A DNA stretch of 64,000 bases, taken from Bacillota bacterium (GTDB taxonomy: Bacteria > Bacillota > Clostridia > Christensenellales > CAG-138). The stretch covers positions 42,721 through 106,720 of the forward strand of contig JAEXEN010000013.1 in the NCBI GenBank assembly GCA_023400985.1, read 5' to 3'. The translations under genes were made by a program, and so were the position numbers. The notes under the pieces are model-generated. The model made no database searches. It was given only the letters and a program-made list of their open reading frames with translations, and was not told where the DNA came from. Each line of letters opens with the position of its first letter. Within the stretch, counting starts at the first letter, position 1. This document shows, piece after piece, positions 1-7,869 of the stretch.

Positions 1-413
1 AGGTTCCCTATCTTCTCCTTGAGTTCGTTTTCCGAGAACTCCGGATCGGTCTCCAAAAGCTTCGATACCGGCATCAGGCTCGCGCGCGGCGTCGCCGCCG
101 TCACGGTCCCGGCGCCTTTCGCAGCATTGTTCATGCCTTTGCGGAACCTCGAGAGGAAGATGATTACGATTACAATGATGACGATGACGGGCAGGAAGCC
201 GATATCCGAACCGCCGCCGGAGACATAATACCCGTCGTCGCCCCAGCCGCCGCTGCTGCTCCCCCAGTTGCTTCCGCCCCAGTCGCCGCCTCCACCGTAA
301 TCGGAATCACCGGAAAAGTTTCCTGCGTCCGCAAGGGAAAGCGCGGGAAACGCAAATAGGATAAGCATCGCAAGCGCTATGCCGAACAGCCGTAAAAACC
401 GTTTATGCTTCAT
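1..413 (-). CDS. Tim44-like domain membrane protein, 3' end outside window
   Basis: The first 137 residues are visible; the gene continues past base 1. Residues 1-29 form a signal peptide ending near LSLADA. Residues 30-70 are rich in Gly, Ser, Trp and Asp, and residues about 75-92 are a strongly hydrophobic membrane segment. After a basic stretch, a motif starting LLETDPEFSENELKEK appears, which is how the Tim44-like domain opens in many Firmicute membrane proteins. The ATG at 413 follows an AGGA-type ribosome site. Known of the family: Tim44-like domains bind membranes or act in protein transport, but the bacterial proteins are not well characterised. The assignment rests on the opening of the domain only, because the rest is off the window. 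Confidence 0.7.
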   Translation of the reverse strand, partial: MKHKRFLRLFGIALAMLILFAFPALSLADAGNFSGDSDYGGGGDWGGSNWGSSSGGWGDDGYYVSGGGSDIGFLPVIVIIVIVIIFLSRFRKGMNNAAKGAGTVTAATPRASLMPVSKLLETDPEFSENELKEKIGN

Positions 414-450
414 GAACCGATCCTTTCCCCGATAAGGATGTAGTGTTTTC

Positions 451-479
451 ATTATACAGTATGCTATGCCGCGCGACAA
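451..479 (-). promoter_or_regulatory. sigma-A-type promoter of the Tim44-like gene
   Basis: On the minus strand TTGTCG and TATAAT are separated by 17 bases and lie about 40 bases upstream of the Tim44-like gene. A short inverted repeat (TGCTATGC at 462-469 and GCATAGCA at 487-494) overlaps the promoter and could be an operator or chance. Confidence 0.5.
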
Positions 480-585
480 CCGCGCTGCATAGCAAGATCA
501 TAAGTATACTTGCAATCTTATTGAGCAAAGGGTGAAACTATACTTTACACCTTTGCTTTTCAAGCTCCGGCATCGTCGCGTTCCC

Positions 586-614
586 TTGCGAAAGCGCGGG
601 TGCTGTGGTATGCT
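586..614 (+). promoter_or_regulatory. probable promoter of the ecf operon
   Basis: TTGCGA and TATGCT are separated by 17 bases and sit about 55 bases before the ecfA1 start. It is the best match to a housekeeping promoter in the 414-667 gap, which otherwise shows nothing recognisable. Confidence 0.45.
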
Positions 615-667
615 TCTAGAGGTAATAGGATGCGCAAAACAGGGAATCAGACATTGAACGGGGAAAC

Positions 668-1498
668 ATGATCGAGGTTAAGGACATTACCTACAAATAC
701 GAAAACGAAGGTCCCGCGGCCATCGAGGGGCTTTCTCTTACCGTAAACCGCGGCGAGTTTCTCGCGGTGGTGGGGCATAACGGCTCGGGGAAAAGCACGC
801 TCGCCAAGCATTTGAATGCGCTCCTTCTGCCCGCCTCGGGCGACGTGATCGTGGACGGGATGAACACCAAGGACGAGAAAAACACCCTTGCCATACGGCA
901 AAAAGTGGGTATGGTGTTCCAAAACCCGGATAACCAGCTCGTTACCACCGTGGTGGAGGAGGACGTTGCCTTCGGGCCGGAAAACCTGGGCGTGAAGCCG
1001 GACGAAATAAGGAAAAGAGTGGACGACGCGCTCAAAAGCGTGGGTATGTCCGAGTTTGCTTCAAACGCGCCGCATCTTCTTTCGGGCGGACAGAAGCAGC
1101 GCATAGCCATCGCGGGGATGCTCGCCATGCTGCCAGACGTATTGGTGCTCGACGAGGCGACCGCCATGCTCGACCCTCGCGGGCGGCGCGACGTACTGAA
1201 GATCGTCTCCGATCTCAACCGCGAAAAGGGCATCACCGTGGTGATGATCACGCAATATATGGAGGAAGCCGTTTTTGCCGACCGCGTGGCGGTCATGGCG
1301 GAAGGGCGCCTCATTTTGGACGGTACGCCGAAAAACGTGTTTGCGCAGACCGCGCTTTTAAGGCGGCATAGGCTTGATGTGCCCGCCATGGCGAAGCTAA
1401 GGGACGCGCTTTTGCTCGAGGGGATTGAACTGCCCCGCGACGCGATCACGGTAGAGGAGATTGCGGACGCTTTATGTCCATTGTTGTTGAAAAACTGA
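668..1498 (+). CDS. ecfA1: energy-coupling factor transporter ATPase EcfA1
   Basis: One of two ATPases of an energy-coupling factor (ECF) vitamin/micronutrient importer. It has Walker A GHNGSGKST (residues 36-44), a Q-loop FQNPDNQ, the ABC signature LSGGQKQR and Walker B followed by DEATAMLDP. At 276 residues it has the usual family length. The start ATG follows GGGGAAAC. Its 3' end overlaps ecfA2 by 25 bases, which points to coupled translation. With EcfA2 and EcfT it forms the shared energising module that works with interchangeable substrate-binding S proteins; one S component lies further down the same strand at 5916. The order ecfA1-ecfA2-ecfT-truA is widely conserved in Firmicutes. Confidence 0.95.
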   Translation: MIEVKDITYKYENEGPAAIEGLSLTVNRGEFLAVVGHNGSGKSTLAKHLNALLLPASGDVIVDGMNTKDEKNTLAIRQKVGMVFQNPDNQLVTTVVEEDVAFGPENLGVKPDEIRKRVDDALKSVGMSEFASNAPHLLSGGQKQRIAIAGMLAMLPDVLVLDEATAMLDPRGRRDVLKIVSDLNREKGITVVMITQYMEEAVFADRVAVMAEGRLILDGTPKNVFAQTALLRRHRLDVPAMAKLRDALLLEGIELPRDAITVEEIADALCPLLLKN

Positions 1499-2325
1499 CG
1501 CATACTTACATGGGCGGGAGCGCCATCGCCTTCAGCGCCATAAAGGATATCGACCTCACGGTGTATGAGGGGGAATTCCTCGGCATCATCGGGCATACGG
1601 GCTCCGGCAAATCCACACTCATCCAGCATCTCAACGGCCTCATACAGCCGACAAGCGGCAAGGTGACGGTGGACGGCTTCGACATGGCCGATAAAAAGCA
1701 GCGGCTCTTGGGGCGAAAGCTCGTGGGGATGGTGTTCCAATATCCCGAGTACCAGCTTTTTGAGGAGACCGTTGCAAAGGATATCGCCTACGGACCCAAG
1801 AACATGGGCCTCAAGGAAGACGAGGTCGCCGAGCGGGTGGAGGAGGCCATGCGCCTTGTTGGGTTAAATTCGGACCGCTTTGCAAATAAATCGCCCTTTG
1901 AGCTTTCCGGCGGCGAAAAGCGCCGCGCCGCGCTCGCGGGTATCATCGCCATGAACCCCAAGTATTTGGTTCTGGACGAGCCCATGGCGGGGCTCGATCC
2001 GCTCGGACGCAAGGAGATATTGAACACCATCGATTCCTTGCGAAAAAGCATCCACTGTTCGGTCGTGATGGTTTCTCACTCCATGGACGACGTTGCGCGC
2101 TGTGCCGACCGCATTGCGGTGCTTTCGGGCGGCGAGCTCGTGATGGTGGACGAGGCCGAAAAGGTGTTTCAAAAAACGCAGATGCTCTTAGACGCCGGGC
2201 TTGACGTGCCGCAGGTCTCCCGCCTTGCGCTCCTTATGAATAAGCGCGGCGTGGAGATCGACGAAGGCATCTACAAGCTCGACGATATGGTTCGTTTTAT
2301 CGTGAGGAGGGTGAAAAATGTATAA
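1474..2325 (+). CDS. ecfA2: energy-coupling factor transporter ATPase EcfA2
   Basis: Second ATPase of the ECF module, 283 residues. Walker A is GHTGSGKST (about residues 40-48), the Q-loop is FQYPEYQ, the signature is LSGGEKRR and Walker B leads into LDEPMAGLDP, so both ATP sites of the heterodimer look intact. The ATG lies inside the end of ecfA1. The stop codon falls at the edge of a 270-base palindromic element that separates this gene from ecfT, which is unusual since the two normally sit side by side or overlap. Confidence 0.95.
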   Translation: MSIVVEKLTHTYMGGSAIAFSAIKDIDLTVYEGEFLGIIGHTGSGKSTLIQHLNGLIQPTSGKVTVDGFDMADKKQRLLGRKLVGMVFQYPEYQLFEETVAKDIAYGPKNMGLKEDEVAERVEEAMRLVGLNSDRFANKSPFELSGGEKRRAALAGIIAMNPKYLVLDEPMAGLDPLGRKEILNTIDSLRKSIHCSVVMVSHSMDDVARCADRIAVLSGGELVMVDEAEKVFQKTQMLLDAGLDVPQVSRLALLMNKRGVEIDEGIYKLDDMVRFIVRRVKNV

Positions 2326-2597
2326 ATATATCTCACCCATCCTAGCCCGCCTGAGCCGCATGTTTTGGGCGGCTTTCGCGTTGTCGTCAGTCGGAATAGG
2401 CACCGCTATGCCTTCTTCCTCCGCCTTGAATCCGCCGCAAAGCATGCGGTTCAGGTCTGCGGAGTCACCCGTGCGCAACCGGCTTCAGAGCGCGGCGAGG
2501 CCGAGAAAGCGTGTCGGGACCTACAATGAGCGGCATCAACAAAGCTATAGAGCCGGTTGCACGCGGGTGACCGAGTTAGGATGGGCGAGATATGTTT
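2324..2597. repeat. nested inverted-repeat element between ecfA2 and ecfT
   Basis: The outer arms (2324-2344 and 2577-2597) match at 19 of 21 positions as an inverted repeat, and inner arms (2464-2484 and 2551-2571) match at 19 of 21. The outer left arm overlaps the ecfA2 stop and the right arm overlaps the ecfT start codon. A 93-codon open frame spans the element but its protein has no recognisable domain and looks like read-through of repeat DNA. It resembles a MITE or an extragenic palindrome inserted in the operon; transcribed, it would fold into a long hairpin. Confidence 0.7.
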
Positions 2598-3395
2598 AAA
2601 GACATCACCCTCGGCCAATATTACCCTGGGGATTCGCTCGTACATAAGCTCGACCCGCGCACGAAGATCATTCTGATGTTCGCCTATATCGCGGTGGTGT
2701 TCGCCATCAGCGAAATGTGGCTGTTTACCGTTGCGGCGGCGTTTGTTGTTGGGACGGCGGCGCTCTCGAAGCTTCCGTTTTCGTACCTTTGGAAGTCGTT
2801 AAAGCCCTTAAAGTGGGTGCTGGTGTTCATGTTCGTATTGAACCTGTTCACCATAAAAACGGGGGAGAAGCTTGTCGACTGGTGGATCATAACGATCACC
2901 CTGGACGGCGTTTTGCAGGCCGTATTCGTGCTTTTAAGGCTTACGCTCCTCGTGGCGGGCACTTCGCTCATGACGCTCACCACAACGCCCATCTCGCTGA
3001 CGGACGGTCTTGAAAAGCTCCTTTCGCCTTTCAAGCGCATCGGCTTTCCGGCGCACGAGCTCGCCATGATGATGACCATCGCGCTCCGGTTCATCCCTAC
3101 GCTTCTGGAGGAAGCGGATAAGATCATGAAGGCGCAGATCTCCCGCGGCGCGGATTTTGAAACGGGCGGCCTCATCAAGCGCGCCAAGGCGATGATCCCC
3201 ATCATCGTGCCGCTGTTCGTGAGCGCGTTTCGCCGCGCGGACGAACTTGCCATGGCCATGGAAAGCCGCTGTTACCACGGCGGCGAGGGCCGCACCCGCA
3301 TGAAGCAGCTGAGGTTCACGGGCGCCGATGGCGCCGCGGCGCTCACGGTGTTTTTTATGCTCGGCGCGATCATAGCCGTGCAATCCATATGGTGA
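2592..3395 (+). CDS. ecfT: energy-coupling factor transporter transmembrane protein EcfT
   Basis: Membrane scaffold of the ECF transporter, 267 residues with several hydrophobic segments in the first half and one at the C-terminus. The two coupling motifs that contact the ATPases are visible as SRG (in AQISRGADFE) and SRC (in AMESRCYHGGEGRTR), close variants of the family's A-R-G motifs. The start ATG lies within the right arm of the upstream palindrome, so its translation start region has probably been supplied by that element. It works with EcfA1 and EcfA2 and an S component. Confidence 0.93.
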   Translation: MFKDITLGQYYPGDSLVHKLDPRTKIILMFAYIAVVFAISEMWLFTVAAAFVVGTAALSKLPFSYLWKSLKPLKWVLVFMFVLNLFTIKTGEKLVDWWIITITLDGVLQAVFVLLRLTLLVAGTSLMTLTTTPISLTDGLEKLLSPFKRIGFPAHELAMMMTIALRFIPTLLEEADKIMKAQISRGADFETGGLIKRAKAMIPIIVPLFVSAFRRADELAMAMESRCYHGGEGRTRMKQLRFTGADGAAALTVFFMLGAIIAVQSIW

Positions 3396-3423
3396 TAAGA
3401 GTAAGCATAGCGCGCCGCGCCAA

Positions 3424-3780
3424 TCCGAACCCCTGCGGTTTAGAGGGCAGGAAAGCACGCCATCGCTGTGTTCCGGTACTCGGCGTAGGCGCGCACACGA
3501 GGCCACAGGTCTCGGCCTGGAGGGCTCCGGCTTCGCCGGACGCTACGCCTGCGCGCGGCGCCTAACTCTGACATGCTTTCCGACCTTCTAAATTCTGCGA
3601 CCTCAAAACTGCCAGTTTGAATGCAGGTCGCGAAAGAGGAGGGAACATTGTAGGGCGGCATGCCCACATGCCGCCGAACCGACCTTTACAAAAGTCCCTC
3701 GGCGGGATGTGGGTATCCCGCCCTACTCGATGACAAAGACGTGCGCCGAACTGGCAGTTTTGAGGCGCAGGGGTTCGACT
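3424..3780. repeat. intergenic block of nested palindromes between ecfT and the next gene
   Basis: The roughly 400-base gap contains several palindromes. Outer arms are CCGAACCCCTGCG near 3425 and CGCAGGGGTTCG near 3767. A 16-base perfect inverted repeat joins CCTCAAAACTGCCAGT (from 3601) and its complement (ending near 3764). On the right the two arms are adjacent; on the left they are parted by about 165 bases, which themselves begin and end with an imperfect inverted repeat (around TTTAGAGGGCAGGAAAGCA) and carry a segment like repeat family C (3490-3553). This looks like one palindromic element inserted into an arm of another. No gene is seen here. Confidence 0.65.
3650..3726. repeat. inverted pair of family A REP palindromes (REPIN-like)
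   Basis: Two short palindromes face each other: one opens with GTAGGGCGGCATG (3650-3675), the other closes with ATCCCGCCCTAC (3701-3726). The same GTAGGGCGG...CCGCC(CTAC) palindrome recurs at 31284, 35459, 38996 and 39190. Inverted pairs of REP sequences are the form mobilised by RAYT transposases, two decayed copies of which are in this window. Confidence 0.75.
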
Positions 3781-3791
3781 CCCCTTACCTT

Positions 3792-4205
3792 ATGCTAGTA
3801 AAGGATAAAAAAACAAGGGCGATACTTCTCATCGTGGCGGCGGCGCTTCTCGCCGCGGCCGCTTTTTTATACTTCGCTTCGGGCAATGGCGCCTTAAAAG
3901 CGGTGTGCGAAGAGGTGAACGCATTCGGTTATGCCTTTTTGCCGGACGACTGGTATACTGCGGGCGGACAGGCGGATACTTCGATCGCGGCGCTTGCGGG
4001 CAGCGAAGATCTATCGGAGGCTGTGGCGGCAAGCAAGGCCGCCGGATTCCCCTCCGATACGGAAAAGCGCGGCGAAGTGGTGCTTCTTTTGGGGCAGTTA
4101 GCAAACGACGACGTGGTTACCGTATACATTGTGAACGGGGAGATCGAGCTATGCTTTGTGCAGACGCTCGGGGGCGATGTATTTTCGCTCGGAGGCGAGT
4201 CGTGA
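3792..4205 (+). CDS. small single-pass membrane protein of unknown function
   Basis: A 137-residue protein with a basic N-terminus (VKDKKTR), one membrane segment at about residues 8-27, and an extracytoplasmic acidic and alanine-rich tail without a motif I recognise. The ATG at 3792 is chosen because the membrane segment should lie near the N-terminus; the codons before it are repeat DNA. No convincing ribosome site precedes it, perhaps because the repeat block has replaced the original leader. It overlaps truA by four bases, so the two are probably cotranslated. Confidence 0.6.
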   Translation: MLVKDKKTRAILLIVAAALLAAAAFLYFASGNGALKAVCEEVNAFGYAFLPDDWYTAGGQADTSIAALAGSEDLSEAVAASKAAGFPSDTEKRGEVVLLLGQLANDDVVTVYIVNGEIELCFVQTLGGDVFSLGGES

Positions 4206-4960
4206 GGGTAAGGCTCGTTATCCAATACGCAGGCGCGAATTATGTGGGCTGGCAGGTACAGCCTAACGGCGTTTCTGTGCAAGCGCTTATCGAGGCAGAG
4301 CTATATAAGCTCACAGGTACCCTCGTGACCTTGCACGCTTCCGGAAGGACCGACAGCGGCGTGAACGCGCGCGCACAGGTGGCGCATTTCGATACTCCCG
4401 TGCTTATACCCGCCGAAAAGTATGCCTACGCGCTCAACACGGGGCTTCCCCGCGATATCCGCGTGATGTATAGCGGCGAGGCGGAGGGCTTTCATGCGCG
4501 TTTCGATGTAGTAAAAAAGCATTACCGCTATTGCGTGGAAAACCGTCCGCACGCGAGCGCGTTTTACCGCGATACGGCGCTTCATGTACACGCGCCGCTC
4601 GACATTGCGCTTTTGAACGAGGCGGCAAAGGACGCTTTGGGCACGCACGATTTTTCGGCATTCAAGGCTGCGGGCACGAAGACGGAAAACGCCGTGCGGA
4701 CCATTTACAAGTCCGAATGGACGGAACAGGGGAGGCAACTTTGCTACGACGTGGCGGGCAGCGGCTTTCTTTACAACATGGTGCGCATACTCGTTGGGAC
4801 CATGCTGAGAGTCGGCATGGGAAGAAGCGATAAGGACGCGGTCAAAAAAGCGCTTTTGGGCGGAAAAAGGTCCGACGCCGGGCCTACCGCGCCCGCGCAC
4901 GGGCTCACGCTGTACCGCGTTCAATATGAGGGGTTTGATACGGAGGATTATGTATGCTGA
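4202..4960 (+). CDS. truA: tRNA pseudouridine synthase A
   Basis: Isomerises uridines 38-40 in the anticodon arm of tRNAs to pseudouridine. The protein is 252 residues with the catalytic aspartate in GRTDSGVNA (D51), the following conserved H-F-D segment, and the C-terminal FLYNMVRILVGTMLRVG motif. The GTG start overlaps the previous stop (GTGA), in keeping with the normal N-terminus VRVRLVIQYAG. Its place after ecfT is a conserved Firmicute arrangement. The 3' end overlaps the following dehydrogenase by seven bases. Confidence 0.95.
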   Translation: MRVRLVIQYAGANYVGWQVQPNGVSVQALIEAELYKLTGTLVTLHASGRTDSGVNARAQVAHFDTPVLIPAEKYAYALNTGLPRDIRVMYSGEAEGFHARFDVVKKHYRYCVENRPHASAFYRDTALHVHAPLDIALLNEAAKDALGTHDFSAFKAAGTKTENAVRTIYKSEWTEQGRQLCYDVAGSGFLYNMVRILVGTMLRVGMGRSDKDAVKKALLGGKRSDAGPTAPAHGLTLYRVQYEGFDTEDYVC

Positions 4961-5919
4961 ACATTCTTGTGGCGGTTCCCGTGGACGAAGGGCATAAAAA
5001 GCGCCTGGAGGGGGCCGGTAAGGGAAGCTCTATCGTCTATGTCGATAAGGACAATGCGACCAAAGAGCTTGTGGAAAACGCGGATGTGATCTTCGGCAAC
5101 GTGGACCCGAAGCTTCTTGTCCACACGAAAAAGCTTAAGCTTTTGCAGCTTTTGACCGCAGGCACGGACGGCTATGTGGGTACCCTGCCTAAAGATTGTG
5201 CGCTTTGCAACACCACGGGCGCGTTTTCGCTCGCCATCAGCGAGCATCTTCTCGCGATGCTATTGATGCTTTTAAAACGCCTGCACCAGTACCGCGACAA
5301 CCAAAATAAGGCGCTTTGGCGCGACATGGGCAACGTCCGCTCCGTGGAGGACCTTACGGTACTCATATTGGGTATGGGCGACATCGGCGGCGCGTTTGCG
5401 AAAAAGATAAAAGCTCTGGGCGCGTATGTGATCGGCGTGCGCCGTAAAAATGCCGAAAAGCCGCCGTATTGTGACGAGGTGCATGCGAATCTTTCGGACG
5501 GGGAGCTCGATAAGCTCATTTCGCGCGCGGATGTGATCGCGCTCGCAATGCCCGATACCGGCGAAACGCGCGGGATTATGGGCAAGGAGCGTATCTTACG
5601 CATGAAAAAGGGCGCGATTTTGCTGAATGTGGGCCGCGGGAACGCCGTAGATATCGAAGCGCTGGCGGACGCCGTGGAACGTTTCGACATCCTGTGCGGG
5701 CTCGACGTGACGGACCCCGAGCCGCTTCCCGGGTCACACAGGCTCTGGCGTATGGAAAACGCGCTCATTACCCCGCATATATCGGGCTTTTTCCATCTCA
5801 AGCAGACGCACGACAACATGGTGGAGATCGCCGCGGAAAATATAGAAAGGCTTTTGAGCGGAACGGAGTTCATCAACGTGGTGGACCTTACAACGGGTTA
5901 TAGGAGGACGCAGAAATGA
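4954..5919 (+). CDS. D-2-hydroxyacid dehydrogenase family protein
   Basis: A 321-residue NAD(P)-dependent dehydrogenase of the D-isomer 2-hydroxyacid family. The Rossmann motif is LGMGDIGGAFAKK, and the catalytic triad is visible as Arg in NVGRGNAVD, Glu in DPEPLP and His in ITPHISGF. The substrate cannot be read from the sequence; relatives act on glyoxylate, hydroxypyruvate or 2-keto acids. It overlaps truA at its start and the S component gene at its end, so the genes from ecfA1 through 6407 are probably one transcript. Confidence 0.85.
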   Translation: MLNILVAVPVDEGHKKRLEGAGKGSSIVYVDKDNATKELVENADVIFGNVDPKLLVHTKKLKLLQLLTAGTDGYVGTLPKDCALCNTTGAFSLAISEHLLAMLLMLLKRLHQYRDNQNKALWRDMGNVRSVEDLTVLILGMGDIGGAFAKKIKALGAYVIGVRRKNAEKPPYCDEVHANLSDGELDKLISRADVIALAMPDTGETRGIMGKERILRMKKGAILLNVGRGNAVDIEALADAVERFDILCGLDVTDPEPLPGSHRLWRMENALITPHISGFFHLKQTHDNMVEIAAENIERLLSGTEFINVVDLTTGYRRTQK

Positions 5920-6407
5920 ACACGAAAAAACTTGTGCTTTGCGGGCTGTTGACGGGCATCGTGACGGTGCTGACGCTTATCGTCATACCTATGCCGATTT
6001 CCAACGGCTATGTGAATCTGGGCGACGCGGGCGTATTCTTGGCCGCCAACATGGTCGGCGGCGTTTGGGGTATGCTGTGCGCGGGCATCGGAAGCGCTTT
6101 GGCGGATCTCATTTTGGGTTACGCCGTGTACGCGCCGGCGACCTTTCTCATCAAGGCTGCGGCGGCGGGAATATCGATGCTTCTTTACAAAAGGCTCAAG
6201 AAAGGGTACCGCTTCCTCGCGCTTTTGATAGGCTCTCTCGCGGTGCCCGCGGGCTATTTCCTGTTCGAGGGCGCGTTCGTACTCGACAGCTTCGCGGCCG
6301 CGGCGGTCAACCTGCCGTTCAACGCATTGCAGGCGCTCTTGGGGGCGGTGCTCGGCTTTGCGCTTTTGAATGTGGCGGAGCGCGTGTACCCGGAGAACAG
6401 ATCGTGA
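5916..6407 (+). CDS. ECF transporter S component, ligand unknown
   Basis: A 163-residue integral membrane protein with about five to six hydrophobic helices. The motifs NLGDAGVFLAA and ALADLILGYAVYAPATFLIK match the family of small ECF substrate-binding proteins (the DUF1393/ECF-ribofla-trS group, which includes thiamine-precursor and pyridoxine-type binders). It probably pairs with the EcfA1/A2/T module encoded 3 kb upstream in the same direction. The overlap with the dehydrogenase upstream suggests co-expression but does not reveal the ligand. Confidence 0.8.
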   Translation: MNTKKLVLCGLLTGIVTVLTLIVIPMPISNGYVNLGDAGVFLAANMVGGVWGMLCAGIGSALADLILGYAVYAPATFLIKAAAAGISMLLYKRLKKGYRFLALLIGSLAVPAGYFLFEGAFVLDSFAAAAVNLPFNALQALLGAVLGFALLNVAERVYPENRS

Positions 6408-6468
6408 ATTTTTCGGGGGATTACTCCGGCAGTAAACAGTCGGCAAAAAGACAAGGGTAGATTTTCGA

Positions 6469-7869
6469 ATGTTTGCTGCCGGGGTAATAAAGGGGGGAAG
6501 GCTTACGGAAGGACTTTTATACGCGATACTCGTTTTGCTCGTGCTCTCGATAGCGCTTCTTGTCGTGCTTTTGTTCAAACAAAAGAGCGATAAGGATACG
6601 CTTTCGCGCGTGGAACACATCCGCCGCGAGATGAGCGAACAGCAGACGGCGCTCCGCTTAGAGCTTGCGGATACCACGCAGCGCGCCGTAAAAAACATGG
6701 GCGAAGCCGTGGCGGATAACCAAAGGCGGGCCGACGAGGCGCAAACATTGAAGCTTTCGGAGCTTGACAGGCACCTCATGGCAAAGCAGGAGCTCCTGAT
6801 GCAGACCCAGCAAAAAGCGGCACTCCAAACGGAGGAGCGTTTCAAGACCTTTGCGCTCGAAAACGAGCAGAAACTCGAGCAGATACGCTCCACGGTCGAA
6901 AAAAAGCTCGCTTACATGCAGACGGACAACAACGAGAAACTCGATCAGATCAAAAACATCGTCGATGAGAAGCTGCAAAAAACGCTCGAGGAGCGAATGA
7001 CGCAGTCTTTTATGCTGGTCAACGAGAGGCTCGAACAGGTGCATAAGGGCCTCGGGGAAATGCAAAGCCTGGCCGTGGGCGTGGGCGACCTCAAAAAGGT
7101 GCTCCAAAACGTGAAGACGCGCGGCATCGTGGGTGAGATACAGCTTGGGGCCATCTTGCAGGAGATATTGGCGCCCGAGCAGTATGAGAGCAACGCTGCG
7201 GTGCGCGAGGACAGCCGAAACGTAGTGGAATATGCCATCAAGCTCCCTGCGGACGACGGAAAGCACATCTACCTGCCTATCGATTCCAAATTCCCCGCGG
7301 AGCCGTATGTGGCGTTGATGGACGCTTACGACGGCGGCTCGCAGGACGCCATACGCCGCGCGCAGGAGGCGCTTCGCTCACGCATCGTTTCGTTTGCGAA
7401 GGACATCCGCGATAAATACATCTACCCGCCGGAGACCACGGATTTCGCCATCATGTTTTTACCTACGGAGGGGCTTTACGCGGAGGCTGTGAAGCTTGGG
7501 CTCACGGAGCAGCTGCAGCGCGAGTTCCGCGTGAACCTCGCCGGACCTTCCACCATGGCGGTGATGCTCAACAGCCTGCAGCTGGCGTTTCGAAGCGTCG
7601 CCATCCAGAAGCGAAGCGGCGAGGTGTGGAAGGTCTTGGGCGCGGTCAAGACGGAGTTCGAAAAGTTCTACGACGCGCTCGCCCTCACGCAAAAACGCAT
7701 TTCAAGCGCCAACGAGGAGCTCGATAAGCTTGTGGGCACGCGTACGCGCGCGATCAGGAAGCGCCTGAGCGACGTGACGGCCTTGCCTGAAGACGAGGCA
7801 AAGCAATATCTGCCCGAGGGTCCGCAGTTCCTTTCGGATGACGAAGATACAAAGGAGGAAAATTTATGA
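6469..7869 (+). CDS. rmuC: RmuC family DNA recombination protein
   Basis: 466 residues: a membrane helix at about 15-36, a long charged coiled coil to about residue 200, then the RmuC core with the family motifs GEIQLGAIL, LPIDSKFPAEPY, FAIMFLPTEGLYAEA and GPSTMAVMLNSLQ. RmuC proteins limit inversions between short inverted repeats and are thought to act in DNA cleavage or recombination at the membrane; that is of note in a genome carrying so many short palindromes, although the gene is widespread. The start has only a weak ribosome site. It overlaps deoD by four bases. Confidence 0.9.
   Translation: MFAAGVIKGGRLTEGLLYAILVLLVLSIALLVVLLFKQKSDKDTLSRVEHIRREMSEQQTALRLELADTTQRAVKNMGEAVADNQRRADEAQTLKLSELDRHLMAKQELLMQTQQKAALQTEERFKTFALENEQKLEQIRSTVEKKLAYMQTDNNEKLDQIKNIVDEKLQKTLEERMTQSFMLVNERLEQVHKGLGEMQSLAVGVGDLKKVLQNVKTRGIVGEIQLGAILQEILAPEQYESNAAVREDSRNVVEYAIKLPADDGKHIYLPIDSKFPAEPYVALMDAYDGGSQDAIRRAQEALRSRIVSFAKDIRDKYIYPPETTDFAIMFLPTEGLYAEAVKLGLTEQLQREFRVNLAGPSTMAVMLNSLQLAFRSVAIQKRSGEVWKVLGAVKTEFEKFYDALALTQKRISSANEELDKLVGTRTRAIRKRLSDVTALPEDEAKQYLPEGPQFLSDDEDTKEENL

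Noticed and set aside
2318..2599. A 93-codon open frame between ecfA2 and ecfT
   Set aside because: It lies wholly in an inverted-repeat element, overlaps both neighbours and its protein shows no domain; it is better explained as repeat DNA.
3764..3790. A tRNA or tmRNA 3' end (T-arm-like AGGGGTTCGACTCCCCT)
   Set aside because: No matching acceptor, anticodon or D arm is found upstream; the T-arm likeness comes from the outer arm of a palindrome.
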